A stretch of DNA of 64,000 nt from DTFZ01 sp050260375 (GCA_050260375.1 JBLNCA010000025.1:1-64000), one strand, 5' to 3'. Numbered from the stretch's first letter, positions 23,166 through 31,787 are shown. The notes: generated by a model not told the origin, from the sequence alone. Translations and numbers: made by a program.

Positions 23166-24676
23166 TTTTTTTCCTCTGTAAAAAAATCTCGTCCCTCTTT
23201 ATTGAGTGACCCTAATAAATAGAATTCTAAAAAAAGTTTATTTGCCAACTTTTGTGATATCCGTTTATCCGACTGCTTAAGATATGATAATAATCTATTA
23301 AAATCTGCAGAAGGCATTTCAACAAATTGAAGCATATTAATTAAAATCTCATCGATAAACTGATCAAAATAGCAATTTAATATCAAATCAAAGCTGTCAA
23401 CTATTAAGCGTGTTATCTCCTGCACATTATATTTAACTTTAAATATATTTATTAATCCCCAGTTTATTCGCAATTGATCTCTAGGAGAAGTGTATCCATT
23501 TTCCTCACACTTTTTTTGTAGCAGCAAAATTTCTTTATGTAATTTTTCGATATCATTAATAAACTTTTTAGTTCTATGGTCTTGTTTAAAAGTACGGTGC
23601 TCCATTATGGTATATTTAACAAAATAATTATCAATTCTATGTGGGCAACATTTTATCGCCTTTTCAATAAGACAATCGGCCTGTTTAAAGTCACCGGCAA
23701 ATTCAAATAGTAGTGAGCAGATGCGATAGAAACTAGATTTTTTCCCTGGATCTTCGGGGAACTTCATTTCGTCAATATCATTAACGATATCAAACTCTGA
23801 TAGTCTGAGGCTTCTTATATATTTTTGTAAAGTAACCAACCAAAATTCTGGCGATATTAACTCTGCTTTTTTTATGTATTCTTTATTCCTTTTATAATCA
23901 TCTATGTTAAGAAACATCTCAGCTAAATATAAAAATGCTCTTGGGTCTGTTGGATACCGGATGCATATACTTTCGTATTTTTCTTTTGCTTCTCTAATCT
24001 TTTCTAACTTGCTAAAAACCATTGCTTCTAATAATTCAAACTCAAGTAACAGTTCTTCATTTCTGAGGGTACTTATTATTTCTTTATAATTTTCTAATGC
24101 CTTCTCTGCATAAGTAAAGTTATGTTTGTCTATATCAATTTTTATCTTATCTAAATATAGCAATGCAATCTGCACGGATTTTGTTGAATCAACGTCAAAT
24201 CCAAGAGCAAGCATATCTGCTTTTTGAAGTTTAAAAAAAACCTCTTCAAGATTATTTGCGCTGAAAAGTTCGAATTTTATTTCTTTATTTTCGCTCTGTA
24301 AATCTTTTAAGGCTTTTTCAATAATTATTGAACTTCCGCTTTTTTTATCATTAAATACGAAATAAAATTGACGGATTTTTTTAATATCATCCCAGTTATC
24401 TTTCAGTTTCTTAAAATCACTTTTTAATTTTTTAACGGCATCAGTATCTTTTGCATTGGGGGTTTTGGGAGAGTAAACTTGATAGTATATACCTTTGTCC
24501 GGTATATATCCGTCGTTACCACTATCACCCTTGTTCCCATAAGGTCTTATTTTTTGAAATCCTGGAATAACCTTTATCATTATATTTTCAAAAAAACTTT
24601 GAAACTCTAATCCATTTTTCTCATATATTTTATTCCAGAACTGCAATCTTAAATAGTTCTTATCTTTAATATTCAT
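23141..24676 (-). CDS. Restriction-endonuclease-like N-terminus fused to TPR-like repeats, candidate defence protein
   Basis: A 511-residue AT-rich protein. Residues 20-75 resemble a PD-(D/E)xK nuclease core of Mrr type: a helix with E30, then G-N-K-G-D-S-G-N-D-G-Y (D51, D55) and I-Y-Y-Q-V-Y-S-P-K, where Q66-V-Y68 takes the place of the usual (E/Q)-x-K; K71 may supply the lysine. The same signature occurs at the N-terminus of proteins in ABC-three-component-like systems, as I recall. From ~165 on, TPR-like helices dominate (L-L-Y-L-D-K-I, A-F-L-Y-L-A-E-M-F-L, F-A-G-D-F-K-Q-A-D-C-L-I-E-K-A). A strong GGAGGT precedes the ATG. It is the first gene of the island operon; its own frame may be extended by -1 slippage. 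Confidence 0.68.
   Translation of the reverse strand: MNIKDKNYLRLQFWNKIYEKNGLEFQSFFENIMIKVIPGFQKIRPYGNKGDSGNDGYIPDKGIYYQVYSPKTPNAKDTDAVKKLKSDFKKLKDNWDDIKKIRQFYFVFNDKKSGSSIIIEKALKDLQSENKEIKFELFSANNLEEVFFKLQKADMLALGFDVDSTKSVQIALLYLDKIKIDIDKHNFTYAEKALENYKEIISTLRNEELLLEFELLEAMVFSKLEKIREAKEKYESICIRYPTDPRAFLYLAEMFLNIDDYKRNKEYIKKAELISPEFWLVTLQKYIRSLRLSEFDIVNDIDEMKFPEDPGKKSSFYRICSLLFEFAGDFKQADCLIEKAIKCCPHRIDNYFVKYTIMEHRTFKQDHRTKKFINDIEKLHKEILLLQKKCEENGYTSPRDQLRINWGLINIFKVKYNVQEITRLIVDSFDLILNCYFDQFIDEILINMLQFVEMPSADFNRLLSYLKQSDKRISQKLANKLFLEFYLLGSLNKEGRDFFTEEKNKEKYLSL
23165..23171 (-). promoter_or_regulatory. Slippery heptamer A AAA AAC near the end of the REase-TPR gene
   Basis: On the minus strand the zero-frame codons are GAA AAA AAC, so A AAA AAC is in the correct phase for -1 slippage. 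It lies seven codons before the zero-frame stop at 23141. The alternative explanation is a one-base indel in a run of seven A residues. Confidence 0.6.
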
Positions 24677-24772
24677 GGCTGACCTCCGAATAGTTGCGAG
24701 CGTTTTTAAATCAAGTAATTAGTATTATCATTAAGTATGATCCTGAAGTGAAGGTTATAGACATAATCTTAT

Positions 24773-24808
24773 CTACCATATTTCCAAGTATTCGACATAA
24801 TCAACCAT
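24773..24808 (-). CDS. Possible 11-codon leader peptide upstream of the island operon
   Basis: A perfect ribosome site AGGAGGA lies just before an ATG at 24808 that opens an 11-codon frame (M-V-D-Y-V-E-Y-L-E-I-W, then TAG). It ends about 97 bases before the REase-TPR start codon. It may be a leader ORF or the cut-off start of a gene lost at the repeat junction. Confidence 0.35.
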   Translation of the reverse strand: MVDYVEYLEIW

Positions 24809-24837
24809 TTTCCTCCTAAATATATTTCGGAAATAAA

Positions 24838-24877
24838 AAAAGACCTCCGGAGAGATCCTCCGGAGAGTCTGCTGGGG
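24838..24877 (-). repeat. Terminator-like hairpin repeat, right copy bracketing the island
   Basis: Same sequence as the left copy except for the last arm (CTCCGGAGAGTCT instead of CTCCGGAGGTCT), with the same GCTGGGGT flank and same orientation. On the minus strand the hairpin runs into a T-run of seven. The two copies are about 4.2 kb apart. Confidence 0.85.
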
Positions 24878-24943
24878 TAACTCCACAATATTCTATTATT
24901 ATCTGCCGATTTTCCAAATACAACTACAATCAGGTAATTATTA

Positions 24944-24990
24944 CGTAAATGTTACGAAAGTTTGACATGCCGTAACATTTACGTTATGAT
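24944..24990 (+). promoter_or_regulatory. Promoter with a perfect 13-bp inverted repeat as likely operator
   Basis: TTGACA (24962-24967) and TATGAT (24985-24990) are 17 bases apart. CGTAAATGTTACG at 24944-24956 and its exact complement at 24971-24983 flank the -35 box, and the right arm lies in the spacer. A dimeric repressor could bind both arms. Confidence 0.82.
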
Positions 24991-25027
24991 ACACATATAT
25001 AGCATTCAACAATAGGGAGTGTTTAAA

Positions 25028-26461
25028 ATGAGAAAAGCGGGTATTATCCCGGAAAGGAAAACGACGAAAAAACCTGAATACAGGCTTGGCGCGACGCTGT
25101 TATTGGACGAAACGACGCTTCATGCGGCCAGGTTTTCTCGCGCCGATATAGATATTTATAACGACGAGCCGCAAAAAAAGCGCGGTGACGCCATTGCGCG
25201 CCGGAAAAAAGAATACAGGCGTGCGGCTTTTGAAGGATCTGAAACAAGACAGGCGCGCAGAGCGCGGCTTGCTGCTTTAACATACGAAGATTCTGAGACG
25301 GAAAACTTTGATGAATTAACGCGTATTGGTTCCGGGACCGGCAATACGCGGATAAACCCGTATGATTCCGAAACGGAGCAGTACTTCGGAAAGCATCGCG
25401 CAGCTGACGAAAGAACGGAATTCGCAGCAAAGCGCAGCGGAAGGCAAACGCGCTCGTCTATGGATTCCGATAATATACTGAACTTTCCGTCAATGATGCC
25501 GGAAACCAATACAAGGCTTTCAAGGAACGCCCAAGACTGCGACAGCCAGCATGACGGCTGGGATTCCGGCGAATTTGAGCGGCCGGCATCGCAGAGCGCG
25601 GTTTGGACGTATGACGATTACGCTGCGGATGAAGCGCTTTATGATTCGCGGGTAAAGCGCAGGGAAGCCGAGGCCGCGCGCGCCGCTGAGACGGAATACA
25701 CAAGCAGGCGGAAAAGAGCGAAACAGGCTTTGCATATGCAGGTTAAGGCAGCCGACCTGTCTGAAGAGCGTACAAAAGCATACGAGCCGCTTTCGCGTAT
25801 GGAGCGTAAAAGAGCGCAGCAGCTTGCCAGGGAAGAGCAGCTTTTAAGCCGCAGGCAGGCAATGCTCGAAAAGCGCTCAGCGGACAGCGGGAAGACGTTA
25901 TTCCCGGCCAGAAAGGACGACTTTAACGGCAGCCCGCGGCGCGCTCTTATTATAGCGGGCACGGGGCTTGCGTTGACTATAACTATACTCGCGCTGCTCA
26001 TGTTTTCAGATGAAAAACCGAAGTTTTCGGGTATGCAGGCTCCAACTTCCAGCCCAACGGCAACCGCTACGGCGACCTTGGAACCGCAGGCCGAAAGAAC
26101 GCCGCTGGCAGGAGTCCCGGTTTTGCCGACGCCGACGCTTGATGTGACGTCGCAGGCGTCGCCGACTCCGTCGATGACGGCAACGCCTACGCCGCAGCCT
26201 ACGGCTACACAAACGCCGCAGCCTACGGTTACGCCGAAACCCACGGTTACGCCGCAGCCAACGGCAACGCCGACGGCAGCGCCTACGCCAATGCCAACGC
26301 CGCAGCCTACGGCTCCACCTACGCCCGAGCCTACCGTTCCGCCGACGCCCGAGCCTACCGCTCCGCCGACGCCCGAACCAACGGCTCCGCCTACGCCCGA
26401 GCCTACCGTCCCGCCCACGCCTGAGCCTACCGTCCCGCCCACGCCCGATCCGACGGAATGA
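25028..26461 (+). CDS. Single-span membrane protein with a long Pro/Thr-rich repeat tail
   Basis: A 477-residue protein of unknown function. Residues 1-300 are hydrophilic, rich in Arg, Ala, Glu and Asp, with no signal peptide, and so lie in the cytoplasm. One membrane helix follows (A-L-I-I-A-G-T-G-L-A-L-T-I-T-I-L-A-L-L). The tail of ~150 residues is T-P and P-T-P-E-P-T type repeats and probably spans the cell wall. ATG at 25028 is chosen after AGGGAG. The promoter carries a dyad, so it is regulated. No homologue recognised. Confidence 0.75.
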   Translation: MRKAGIIPERKTTKKPEYRLGATLLLDETTLHAARFSRADIDIYNDEPQKKRGDAIARRKKEYRRAAFEGSETRQARRARLAALTYEDSETENFDELTRIGSGTGNTRINPYDSETEQYFGKHRAADERTEFAAKRSGRQTRSSMDSDNILNFPSMMPETNTRLSRNAQDCDSQHDGWDSGEFERPASQSAVWTYDDYAADEALYDSRVKRREAEAARAAETEYTSRRKRAKQALHMQVKAADLSEERTKAYEPLSRMERKRAQQLAREEQLLSRRQAMLEKRSADSGKTLFPARKDDFNGSPRRALIIAGTGLALTITILALLMFSDEKPKFSGMQAPTSSPTATATATLEPQAERTPLAGVPVLPTPTLDVTSQASPTPSMTATPTPQPTATQTPQPTVTPKPTVTPQPTATPTAAPTPMPTPQPTAPPTPEPTVPPTPEPTAPPTPEPTAPPTPEPTVPPTPEPTVPPTPDPTE

Positions 26462-26484
26462 GAGTAATATAACAAGAATTATGA

Positions 26485-26510
26485 GAACCGCTCGTTTGAG
26501 GCGGTTTTTT
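26485..26510 (+). terminator. Rho-independent terminator
   Basis: AACCGC and GCGGTT close an 8-9-base loop, followed by a T-run, about 25 bases after the proline-rich protein gene. Confidence 0.85.
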
Positions 26511-26610
26511 CTTTCCACTCGTTTTACGTTATTGCCGTTGGGCATTTTTTACTGTACACTGTAGAATATTACAAGGCTGCAATAGAAAACTATAATGGAG
26601 AGGAAACGCG

Positions 26611-27861
26611 GTGAGAAAGATTCAGAACAGGCATATTAAAATCGCGGTAACCGTCGTTGTTGCCGGGGCGGTACTGTACGCGATAATGAGCATCATAGAC
26701 AACATAGGGCTTGTTTATGAAAGCGTGTGCGCCGCGGTTTCCTTCGTGCTGCGGGTGCTTTCACCTGTGCTCATAGGGTTTGTAATAGCGTTTCTGCTCT
26801 CCCGGCCGTCCGATTTCTTCGAACGCCTTATAATGCGCATAAAGTTTTTCGAGAAGCGAAGAAAAGCCGCTCACGGCATAGGCGTTTTTCTGGCGTTCAT
26901 CATATTCGTGGCGCTTATAGTGCTGTTTTTGTATATTATGGTGCCGGGCGTTATCGAGAGCGTAGGCAGTATAACGCAGGAGATACCGAACTATGCACAG
27001 TCTGTGGACGGCTTGCTTGGCGATTTAAGCAGGAACGAGAGCGTTTCTCAGGTGCTTAGGTTTGTCGGCATAGACCCGGCGCAAACGAGCTCTATCAGCT
27101 CTATAATATCGAGGTTTTGGACGGACATAGCCGCGTTTGTACAGAATGCTACGGGGTATATATTTGGATTTCTGGTCAACACAGGGCTGTTCCTTTATAA
27201 CCTGGTGCTCGGTTTGTTCTTCTCGATATATATGCTGCTTTTTAAAGACGAACTGAAAGCGCAGCTCAGAACCGTGTCGAAAAGCGTGTTCCGCAGCTGG
27301 CATTACAGGCTGATGTTTATAGTCGATATTACAGACGACATGTTCTATAGGTTCATAGTGGGCAAAGGCATATGTTCGCTGGCCGTAGGCATACTTACAT
27401 TTTTGATATGCCTGCTGCTCGGATTCAAATACAGCCCGCTTATAAGCCTTATAATAGCGGTGACAAACATGATACCTACGTTCGGGCCGTTCATCGGAGC
27501 TATACCCGCAATACTTCTTTCGCTGATGACGGCGCCAGTTTATGCGCTCTATATGATTATTATCATAATAGGACTTCAGTTCGTCGACGGCAACATCTTA
27601 GGGCCGCGTGTGCTTGGCGAATCGATGGGGCTTAACGGTTTCTGGGTAATGTTCTCGATAATCGTTATGGGAGCGCTGTTCGGAGTACTGGGTATGCTGA
27701 TTGCCGCGCCGCTGTTCGGAGTGCTGCGCATATTGATTAAAAACTGGATATACAGGAAGAACCACGGGTCGCTTGAGGGAGAGGCGGAGTTTTTGGCCAG
27801 CATGCAGCGTTTCAGGCAATGGACGGCGCGCAGGAAAAAGGGCGAACCCGCAAAAGGCTAA
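26611..27861 (+). CDS. AI-2E family transporter (YtvI/TqsA-type membrane protein)
   Basis: A 416-residue protein with about eight membrane helices in the layout of the AI-2E exporter family: two N-terminal helices, an L-S-R-P-S-D-F-F turn, then the long soluble part, then helices with F-I-V-G-K-G, P-T-F-G-P-F-I-G-A-I-P-A and V-D-G-N-I-L-G-P-R-V-L-G-E-S-M-G-L, which are the best-conserved blocks. Members export the autoinducer AI-2 in some species or act as Na+(Li+)/H+ antiporters. GTG start after GGAGAGG. Confidence 0.93.
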   Translation: MRKIQNRHIKIAVTVVVAGAVLYAIMSIIDNIGLVYESVCAAVSFVLRVLSPVLIGFVIAFLLSRPSDFFERLIMRIKFFEKRRKAAHGIGVFLAFIIFVALIVLFLYIMVPGVIESVGSITQEIPNYAQSVDGLLGDLSRNESVSQVLRFVGIDPAQTSSISSIISRFWTDIAAFVQNATGYIFGFLVNTGLFLYNLVLGLFFSIYMLLFKDELKAQLRTVSKSVFRSWHYRLMFIVDITDDMFYRFIVGKGICSLAVGILTFLICLLLGFKYSPLISLIIAVTNMIPTFGPFIGAIPAILLSLMTAPVYALYMIIIIIGLQFVDGNILGPRVLGESMGLNGFWVMFSIIVMGALFGVLGMLIAAPLFGVLRILIKNWIYRKNHGSLEGEAEFLASMQRFRQWTARRKKGEPAKG

Positions 27862-27990
27862 AGCAGCCGTATGGGCCGGTAATATCGTTACATAATATCA
27901 TGACATGGTATGACGAAGTTTACCATAAATGAGAAGAAACTACTCCTCATAACAATAGTATAACGCATGAACTTTTTGTGAGGTAACTGA

Positions 27991-28521
27991 ATGAAAAATA
28001 TACCGAATACCATAACTGTAGTAAGAATTTTGCTATCCGCGATTCTGCTTTTTTTAAAACCGCTCAGCACGGTATTTTGGATTATATATTCCTTATGTGG
28101 GATAAGTGATATCATTGATGGTTATATTGCAAGGAAAACTAATTCAACCAGCATGCTCGGAGCGATACTTGACAGCATTGCGGATATTGCTTTTATTAGT
28201 GCTGCGATTGTAGTTTTTATACCAATAATATCAATTTCTAAGGGAATATTGATATGGATAATATTGATTGCCTTGGTTAGAGTTGTATCTATGTTTGTAG
28301 GGTATTGTAAATACCGCGTCTTTGCTATTCTTCATACATACTCTAATAAAGCAACAGGAATTCTTTTATTTTGCTTTCCTTACTTATATAACTCTATTAA
28401 CATGAAATATTCAGCGTCAATAATATGTGCTATTGCAAGTATTTCTGCGGTTGAAGAATTGGTAATACATATAACATCAAAAAGATTATCGAGAGATGTT
28501 AAAGGGATATTTGCAAAATGA
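27991..28521 (+). CDS. CDP-alcohol phosphatidyltransferase-family protein
   Basis: A 176-residue integral membrane enzyme. The signature D-x2-D-G-x2-A-R-x8-G-x3-D-x3-D is complete (D-I-I-D-G-Y-I-A-R ... M-L-G-A-I-L-D-S-I-A-D). The family makes phospholipids by joining CDP-diacylglycerol with an alcohol; this copy is most like short PgsA-type members, but the alcohol is not known. It is AT-rich relative to neighbours, which suggests later acquisition. TGAGG precedes the ATG. Confidence 0.9.
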   Translation: MKNIPNTITVVRILLSAILLFLKPLSTVFWIIYSLCGISDIIDGYIARKTNSTSMLGAILDSIADIAFISAAIVVFIPIISISKGILIWIILIALVRVVSMFVGYCKYRVFAILHTYSNKATGILLFCFPYLYNSINMKYSASIICAIASISAVEELVIHITSKRLSRDVKGIFAK

Positions 28522-28551
28522 GTCATGTATTTGGTAAACAACGGTGAACCG
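28521..28551 (+). repeat. 31-bp direct repeat, left copy
   Basis: Starts AGTCATGTATTTGGTAAACA and continues ACGGTGAACCG. It is 29/31 identical to 29061-29091, and the two copies bracket a small AT-rich gene. Confidence 0.85.
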
Positions 28552-28648
28552 TACCATAAGTGAGGTTCACAAGTGAACAATATTGAGTGCTTTTGTGTTA
28601 TAATTGGAATATAATTCTATATAAGAATTAGTGTTTGAGGTTGAGTAA

Positions 28649-28984
28649 ATGGAATTAACAAGATTTAAAAGGCTATATCTTTCTGCTAACATTGTGATAA
28701 TTGTCACATTCTTGATTTTAGTTATTACAGCAATTTTTCTTACTAACAGGATTCAAGTATATTATATTGGAATAGCATCAAGAATGACTTTAGGAATATT
28801 GTGCGTTTTTAATGGTATATGGAATGCCTGTACTAATTATTATTCTATTATAAATAATAATAGATTTCAAAAAAATGGTAAAATCACAAGATGGCTATGG
28901 TGGCTGATTTTTATTGTAGGTGTTTTATGTATTATTACTGCTTTTATGGGGTATGGATTTAATGGAGTTAAAAAAACTATATAG
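28649..28984 (+). CDS. Hypothetical membrane protein (111 aa), AT-rich
   Basis: A 111-residue protein with three or four hydrophobic segments (I-V-T-F-L-I-L-V-I-T-A-I-F-L, A-S-R-M-T-L-G-I-L-C-V-F, W-W-L-I-F-I-V-G-V-L-C-I-I-T-A-F). No family recognised. It lies between the two 31-bp direct repeats and is much more AT-rich than glpK downstream. TTGAGG precedes the ATG by about 7 bases. Confidence 0.6.
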   Translation: MELTRFKRLYLSANIVIIVTFLILVITAIFLTNRIQVYYIGIASRMTLGILCVFNGIWNACTNYYSIINNNRFQKNGKITRWLWWLIFIVGVLCIITAFMGYGFNGVKKTI

Positions 28985-29060
28985 CAACTAGAGGCAGGTA
29001 TATGAGAATTTATAAATTTGTCTTACATGATGTGCGACTTATTACTTAAATATCTCAGCA

Positions 29061-29091
29061 AGTCATGTATTCGGTAAACAACGGTGAGCCG
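29061..29091 (+). repeat. 31-bp direct repeat, right copy
   Basis: Same as 28521-28551 with two base changes (T to C, A to G). The sequence between copies, about 510 bp, holds the 111-residue membrane protein gene. Confidence 0.85.
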
Positions 29092-29218
29092 CTTCTGATT
29101 TTGCGGCCGTTCACATCGTGTAATAAAGCATACTTTGCTGCGTTAATATTTGAACATTCCATAAAAAGCATATACAATGATTGTATATGTTATCACATTA
29201 TATCCATAAAGGAGCGCG

Positions 29219-30721
29219 ATGATGAATAAGCGGATATTGGTTGCGTTTGACCAGGGCACTACGTCCTGCCGCACGCTCGTTTACGATGCGGAAAGCAAGA
29301 AAATAATCGCCGTCTCACAAAAGGAGTTTTCCCAGAAGTATCCCAAGCCGGGCTGGGTAGAGCACGACGCGGAAGAGATTTGGGACTGCCAGCTTTCAAC
29401 CTACCGCGACGCTGTTAAAGAGGCCGACTTATCTGTCGGGGACATAGCCGCAATAGGCATAACGAACCAGCGCGAGACGGTGGTTGTGTGGGAAAAGCAA
29501 ACGGGCAAGCCGGTATGCAACGCGATAGTCTGGCAGTGCCGCAGGACAGCGGACATATGCGACAGGCTGAAAAGCGGGGAAGAAGCCGCGGTGATACGCG
29601 GCAAAACAGGGCTTGTAATAGACGCGTATTTCTCGGCAAGCAAAATAAAATGGATACTGGACAACATACCGGGCGCAAAAGAGAAGGCCAAAAAAGGGGA
29701 ACTGCTTGCGGGCACAATGGACTCGTGGCTCGTATGGAAAATGACGGGCGGGCGCGTGCATGTCACGGATTACACAAACGCGTCGCGCACTATGCTTTTT
29801 AACATACATACTTTGGAATGGGACGAAGAGCTGCTTGATATGTTCGGGGTACCGGCAAGCATGCTGCCCAAGGTTCTCCCGTCTTCCGGCGTCGCTGGGA
29901 TTACGGACGAATTTATGGGCGCGGGCATACCGATAGGCGGCATCGCCGGAGACCAGCACGCCGCGCTGTTCGGGCAGAACTGCACAGCGAAGGGCAGCGC
30001 CAAGAACACATACGGCACAGGCTGCTTCATACTGATGAACACCGGCGAAACGCCTATTGAGTCGAAGAACAGCCTTCTTACCACGATAGCGTGGGGTTTA
30101 AAGGAAAAAAGCGTATGCTATGCGCTGGAAGGAAGCGTTTTCATAGCGGGCGCCGTACTGCAGTGGATAAGGGACGAGCTTAAGATGGTTAAACATGTGC
30201 GCGAGATCGACGAGGCGGCCGAGCAGACGCCCGACTCCGGCGGCGTGTATATAGTGCCGGCGTTTACCGGGCTAGGCGCGCCGTACTGGGACATGTACGC
30301 CAGAGGCACAATAGTCGGGCTTACGCGCGGAGCGGGAAGGAACCATTTGCTGCGCGCGGCAATAGAGAGCATAGCGTACCAGTCGCGGGACGTATTCGAG
30401 GCAATGAAGCTGGACAGCGGCTTGGAGCTTCGCGAGCTTAAGGTTGACGGGGGAGCGAGCGCGTCCGACGTGCTAATGCAGTTTCAAGCCGATATTCTTA
30501 ACTGCGAAGTGCTGCGGCCGAGCATCAGGGAAAGCACGGCGATGGGCGCCATATATCTTGCGGGGCTTGCAGTGGGCGTCTGGAGCGGCCTTGATGAAAT
30601 AAAAAGCGATTGGGTGCTCGAAAGAAGCTTTAAGCCCGCTATGACGGAAAGCAGAAGGCGGCAGCTTTATGCCGGATGGAAAAAGGCCGTGCTTCGCGCC
30701 AGGGACTGGGTGGAAAAATAA
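29219..30721 (+). CDS. glpK: Glycerol kinase
   Basis: A 500-residue FGGY-family kinase that makes glycerol 3-phosphate from glycerol and ATP. Blocks include A-F-D-Q-G-T-T-S-C-R, G-W-V-E-H-D-A-E-E-I-W, I-G-I-T-N-Q-R-E-T, V-W-Q-C-R-R-T, D-S-W-L-V-W-K-M-T-G-G, D-Y-T-N-A-S-R-T, G-D-Q-H-A-A-L-F-G-Q and A-F-T-G-L-G-A-P-Y-W-D. AAGGAG precedes the ATG. No glycerol facilitator is beside it. Confidence 0.97.
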   Translation: MMNKRILVAFDQGTTSCRTLVYDAESKKIIAVSQKEFSQKYPKPGWVEHDAEEIWDCQLSTYRDAVKEADLSVGDIAAIGITNQRETVVVWEKQTGKPVCNAIVWQCRRTADICDRLKSGEEAAVIRGKTGLVIDAYFSASKIKWILDNIPGAKEKAKKGELLAGTMDSWLVWKMTGGRVHVTDYTNASRTMLFNIHTLEWDEELLDMFGVPASMLPKVLPSSGVAGITDEFMGAGIPIGGIAGDQHAALFGQNCTAKGSAKNTYGTGCFILMNTGETPIESKNSLLTTIAWGLKEKSVCYALEGSVFIAGAVLQWIRDELKMVKHVREIDEAAEQTPDSGGVYIVPAFTGLGAPYWDMYARGTIVGLTRGAGRNHLLRAAIESIAYQSRDVFEAMKLDSGLELRELKVDGGASASDVLMQFQADILNCEVLRPSIRESTAMGAIYLAGLAVGVWSGLDEIKSDWVLERSFKPAMTESRRRQLYAGWKKAVLRARDWVEK

Positions 30722-30871
30722 GCATCACAATTTGCAGAAAACAGCTGCAGCATAAGCGTAATACAACATAATATTCCGTAAGCCAAACGTATGCCGGTTA
30801 TTGCATTGACCCGCGTCTGTACTGTGTGATAATATAGGCTTCGATATTTCGCGTACGGAGATGTATGACAT

Positions 30872-31738
30872 ATGAGAAGCAATGTAAAAGGCCCCCTGCT
30901 TATTGTTTGCACGGCGATACTATGGAGCTTCGGAGGGCTGCTCATAAAGCTCATACCCTGGGACGCGATGACCATAGTCGGTATACGTTCAGTATTTTCG
31001 GCGCTTGTTATGATAATCTATATGCGCAGGTTTCACATCACATTCTCGCTGCCGGTAATAACGGGCGGGCTCTCAATGGCGGGAACGGCGGTGCTTTTTG
31101 TGTTTGCCAACAAGCTGACGACGGCGGCTAACGCTATTGTGCTTCAGTATACCGCTCCGATATTTGTCGTGATAATGTCTATAATATTCTTAAAGAAACG
31201 CCCGAGGCCTCTTGACTTCGCCGCGGTATTCGCGGTTTTCATAGGAATGGCGCTTTTTTTCTTCGACCAGCTGCGCGCCGACGCAATGCTCGGGAACATA
31301 CTCGCCTGCCTGTCGGGCATAACGTTTGCGGGCGTATTTTTGGCGAACAAGTCGCCGAACGCAAAGCCCGAAGAAGCCGTGCTGCTGGGACACATTATAA
31401 GCGCCGCTATAGGCATACCGTTTGCCGTAGGGAACGTTACGTTTGAGCCCGCCGCCTGGGGTGCGGTAGCGCTTCTCGGCATATTCCAGCTTGGGCTTGC
31501 GTATGTGCTGTTCTCAATAGGCATAAAGTACACGCAGCCCGTATCCGCTTCATTGATAGCTGCGCTCGAGCCTCTGCTCAATCCCATATGGGTGCTGCTG
31601 CTGACGGGGGAGGCGCCGGGAGTGTGGGCGCTTATAGGCGGAGTTATAGCTATAGCCACCATCGTTGCATATAACATACAGGACTCGAAGCAAAGCCGTA
31701 AAGATACTGTTAAGCTGGAACTTCGGGAGCATTGTTAA
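30872..31738 (+). CDS. EamA/DMT-superfamily transporter
   Basis: A 288-residue membrane protein with ten predicted helices in two EamA halves (residues ~8-138 and ~150-275). The first half begins A-I-L-W-S-F-G-G-L-L-I-K and the second has L-A-Y-V-L-F-S-I-G-I-K-Y-T and A-S-L-I-A-A-L-E-P-L-L-N-P-I-W-V-L-L, which is the strongest family match. The usual role is export of metabolites such as amino acids; the substrate is unknown. It stands alone. Confidence 0.92.
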   Translation: MRSNVKGPLLIVCTAILWSFGGLLIKLIPWDAMTIVGIRSVFSALVMIIYMRRFHITFSLPVITGGLSMAGTAVLFVFANKLTTAANAIVLQYTAPIFVVIMSIIFLKKRPRPLDFAAVFAVFIGMALFFFDQLRADAMLGNILACLSGITFAGVFLANKSPNAKPEEAVLLGHIISAAIGIPFAVGNVTFEPAAWGAVALLGIFQLGLAYVLFSIGIKYTQPVSASLIAALEPLLNPIWVLLLTGEAPGVWALIGGVIAIATIVAYNIQDSKQSRKDTVKLELREHC

Positions 31739-31787
31739 ATTATACTGATAATACTTACTAATACAACACGTTTACAGGAGGTGGATA

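Noticed and set aside
25639..26475. Long minus-strand glycine/valine-rich frame opposite the proline-rich tail
   Set aside because: It is the mirror of the P-T-P-E-P-T repeat coding on the plus strand, has no ribosome site, and shows no real protein pattern.
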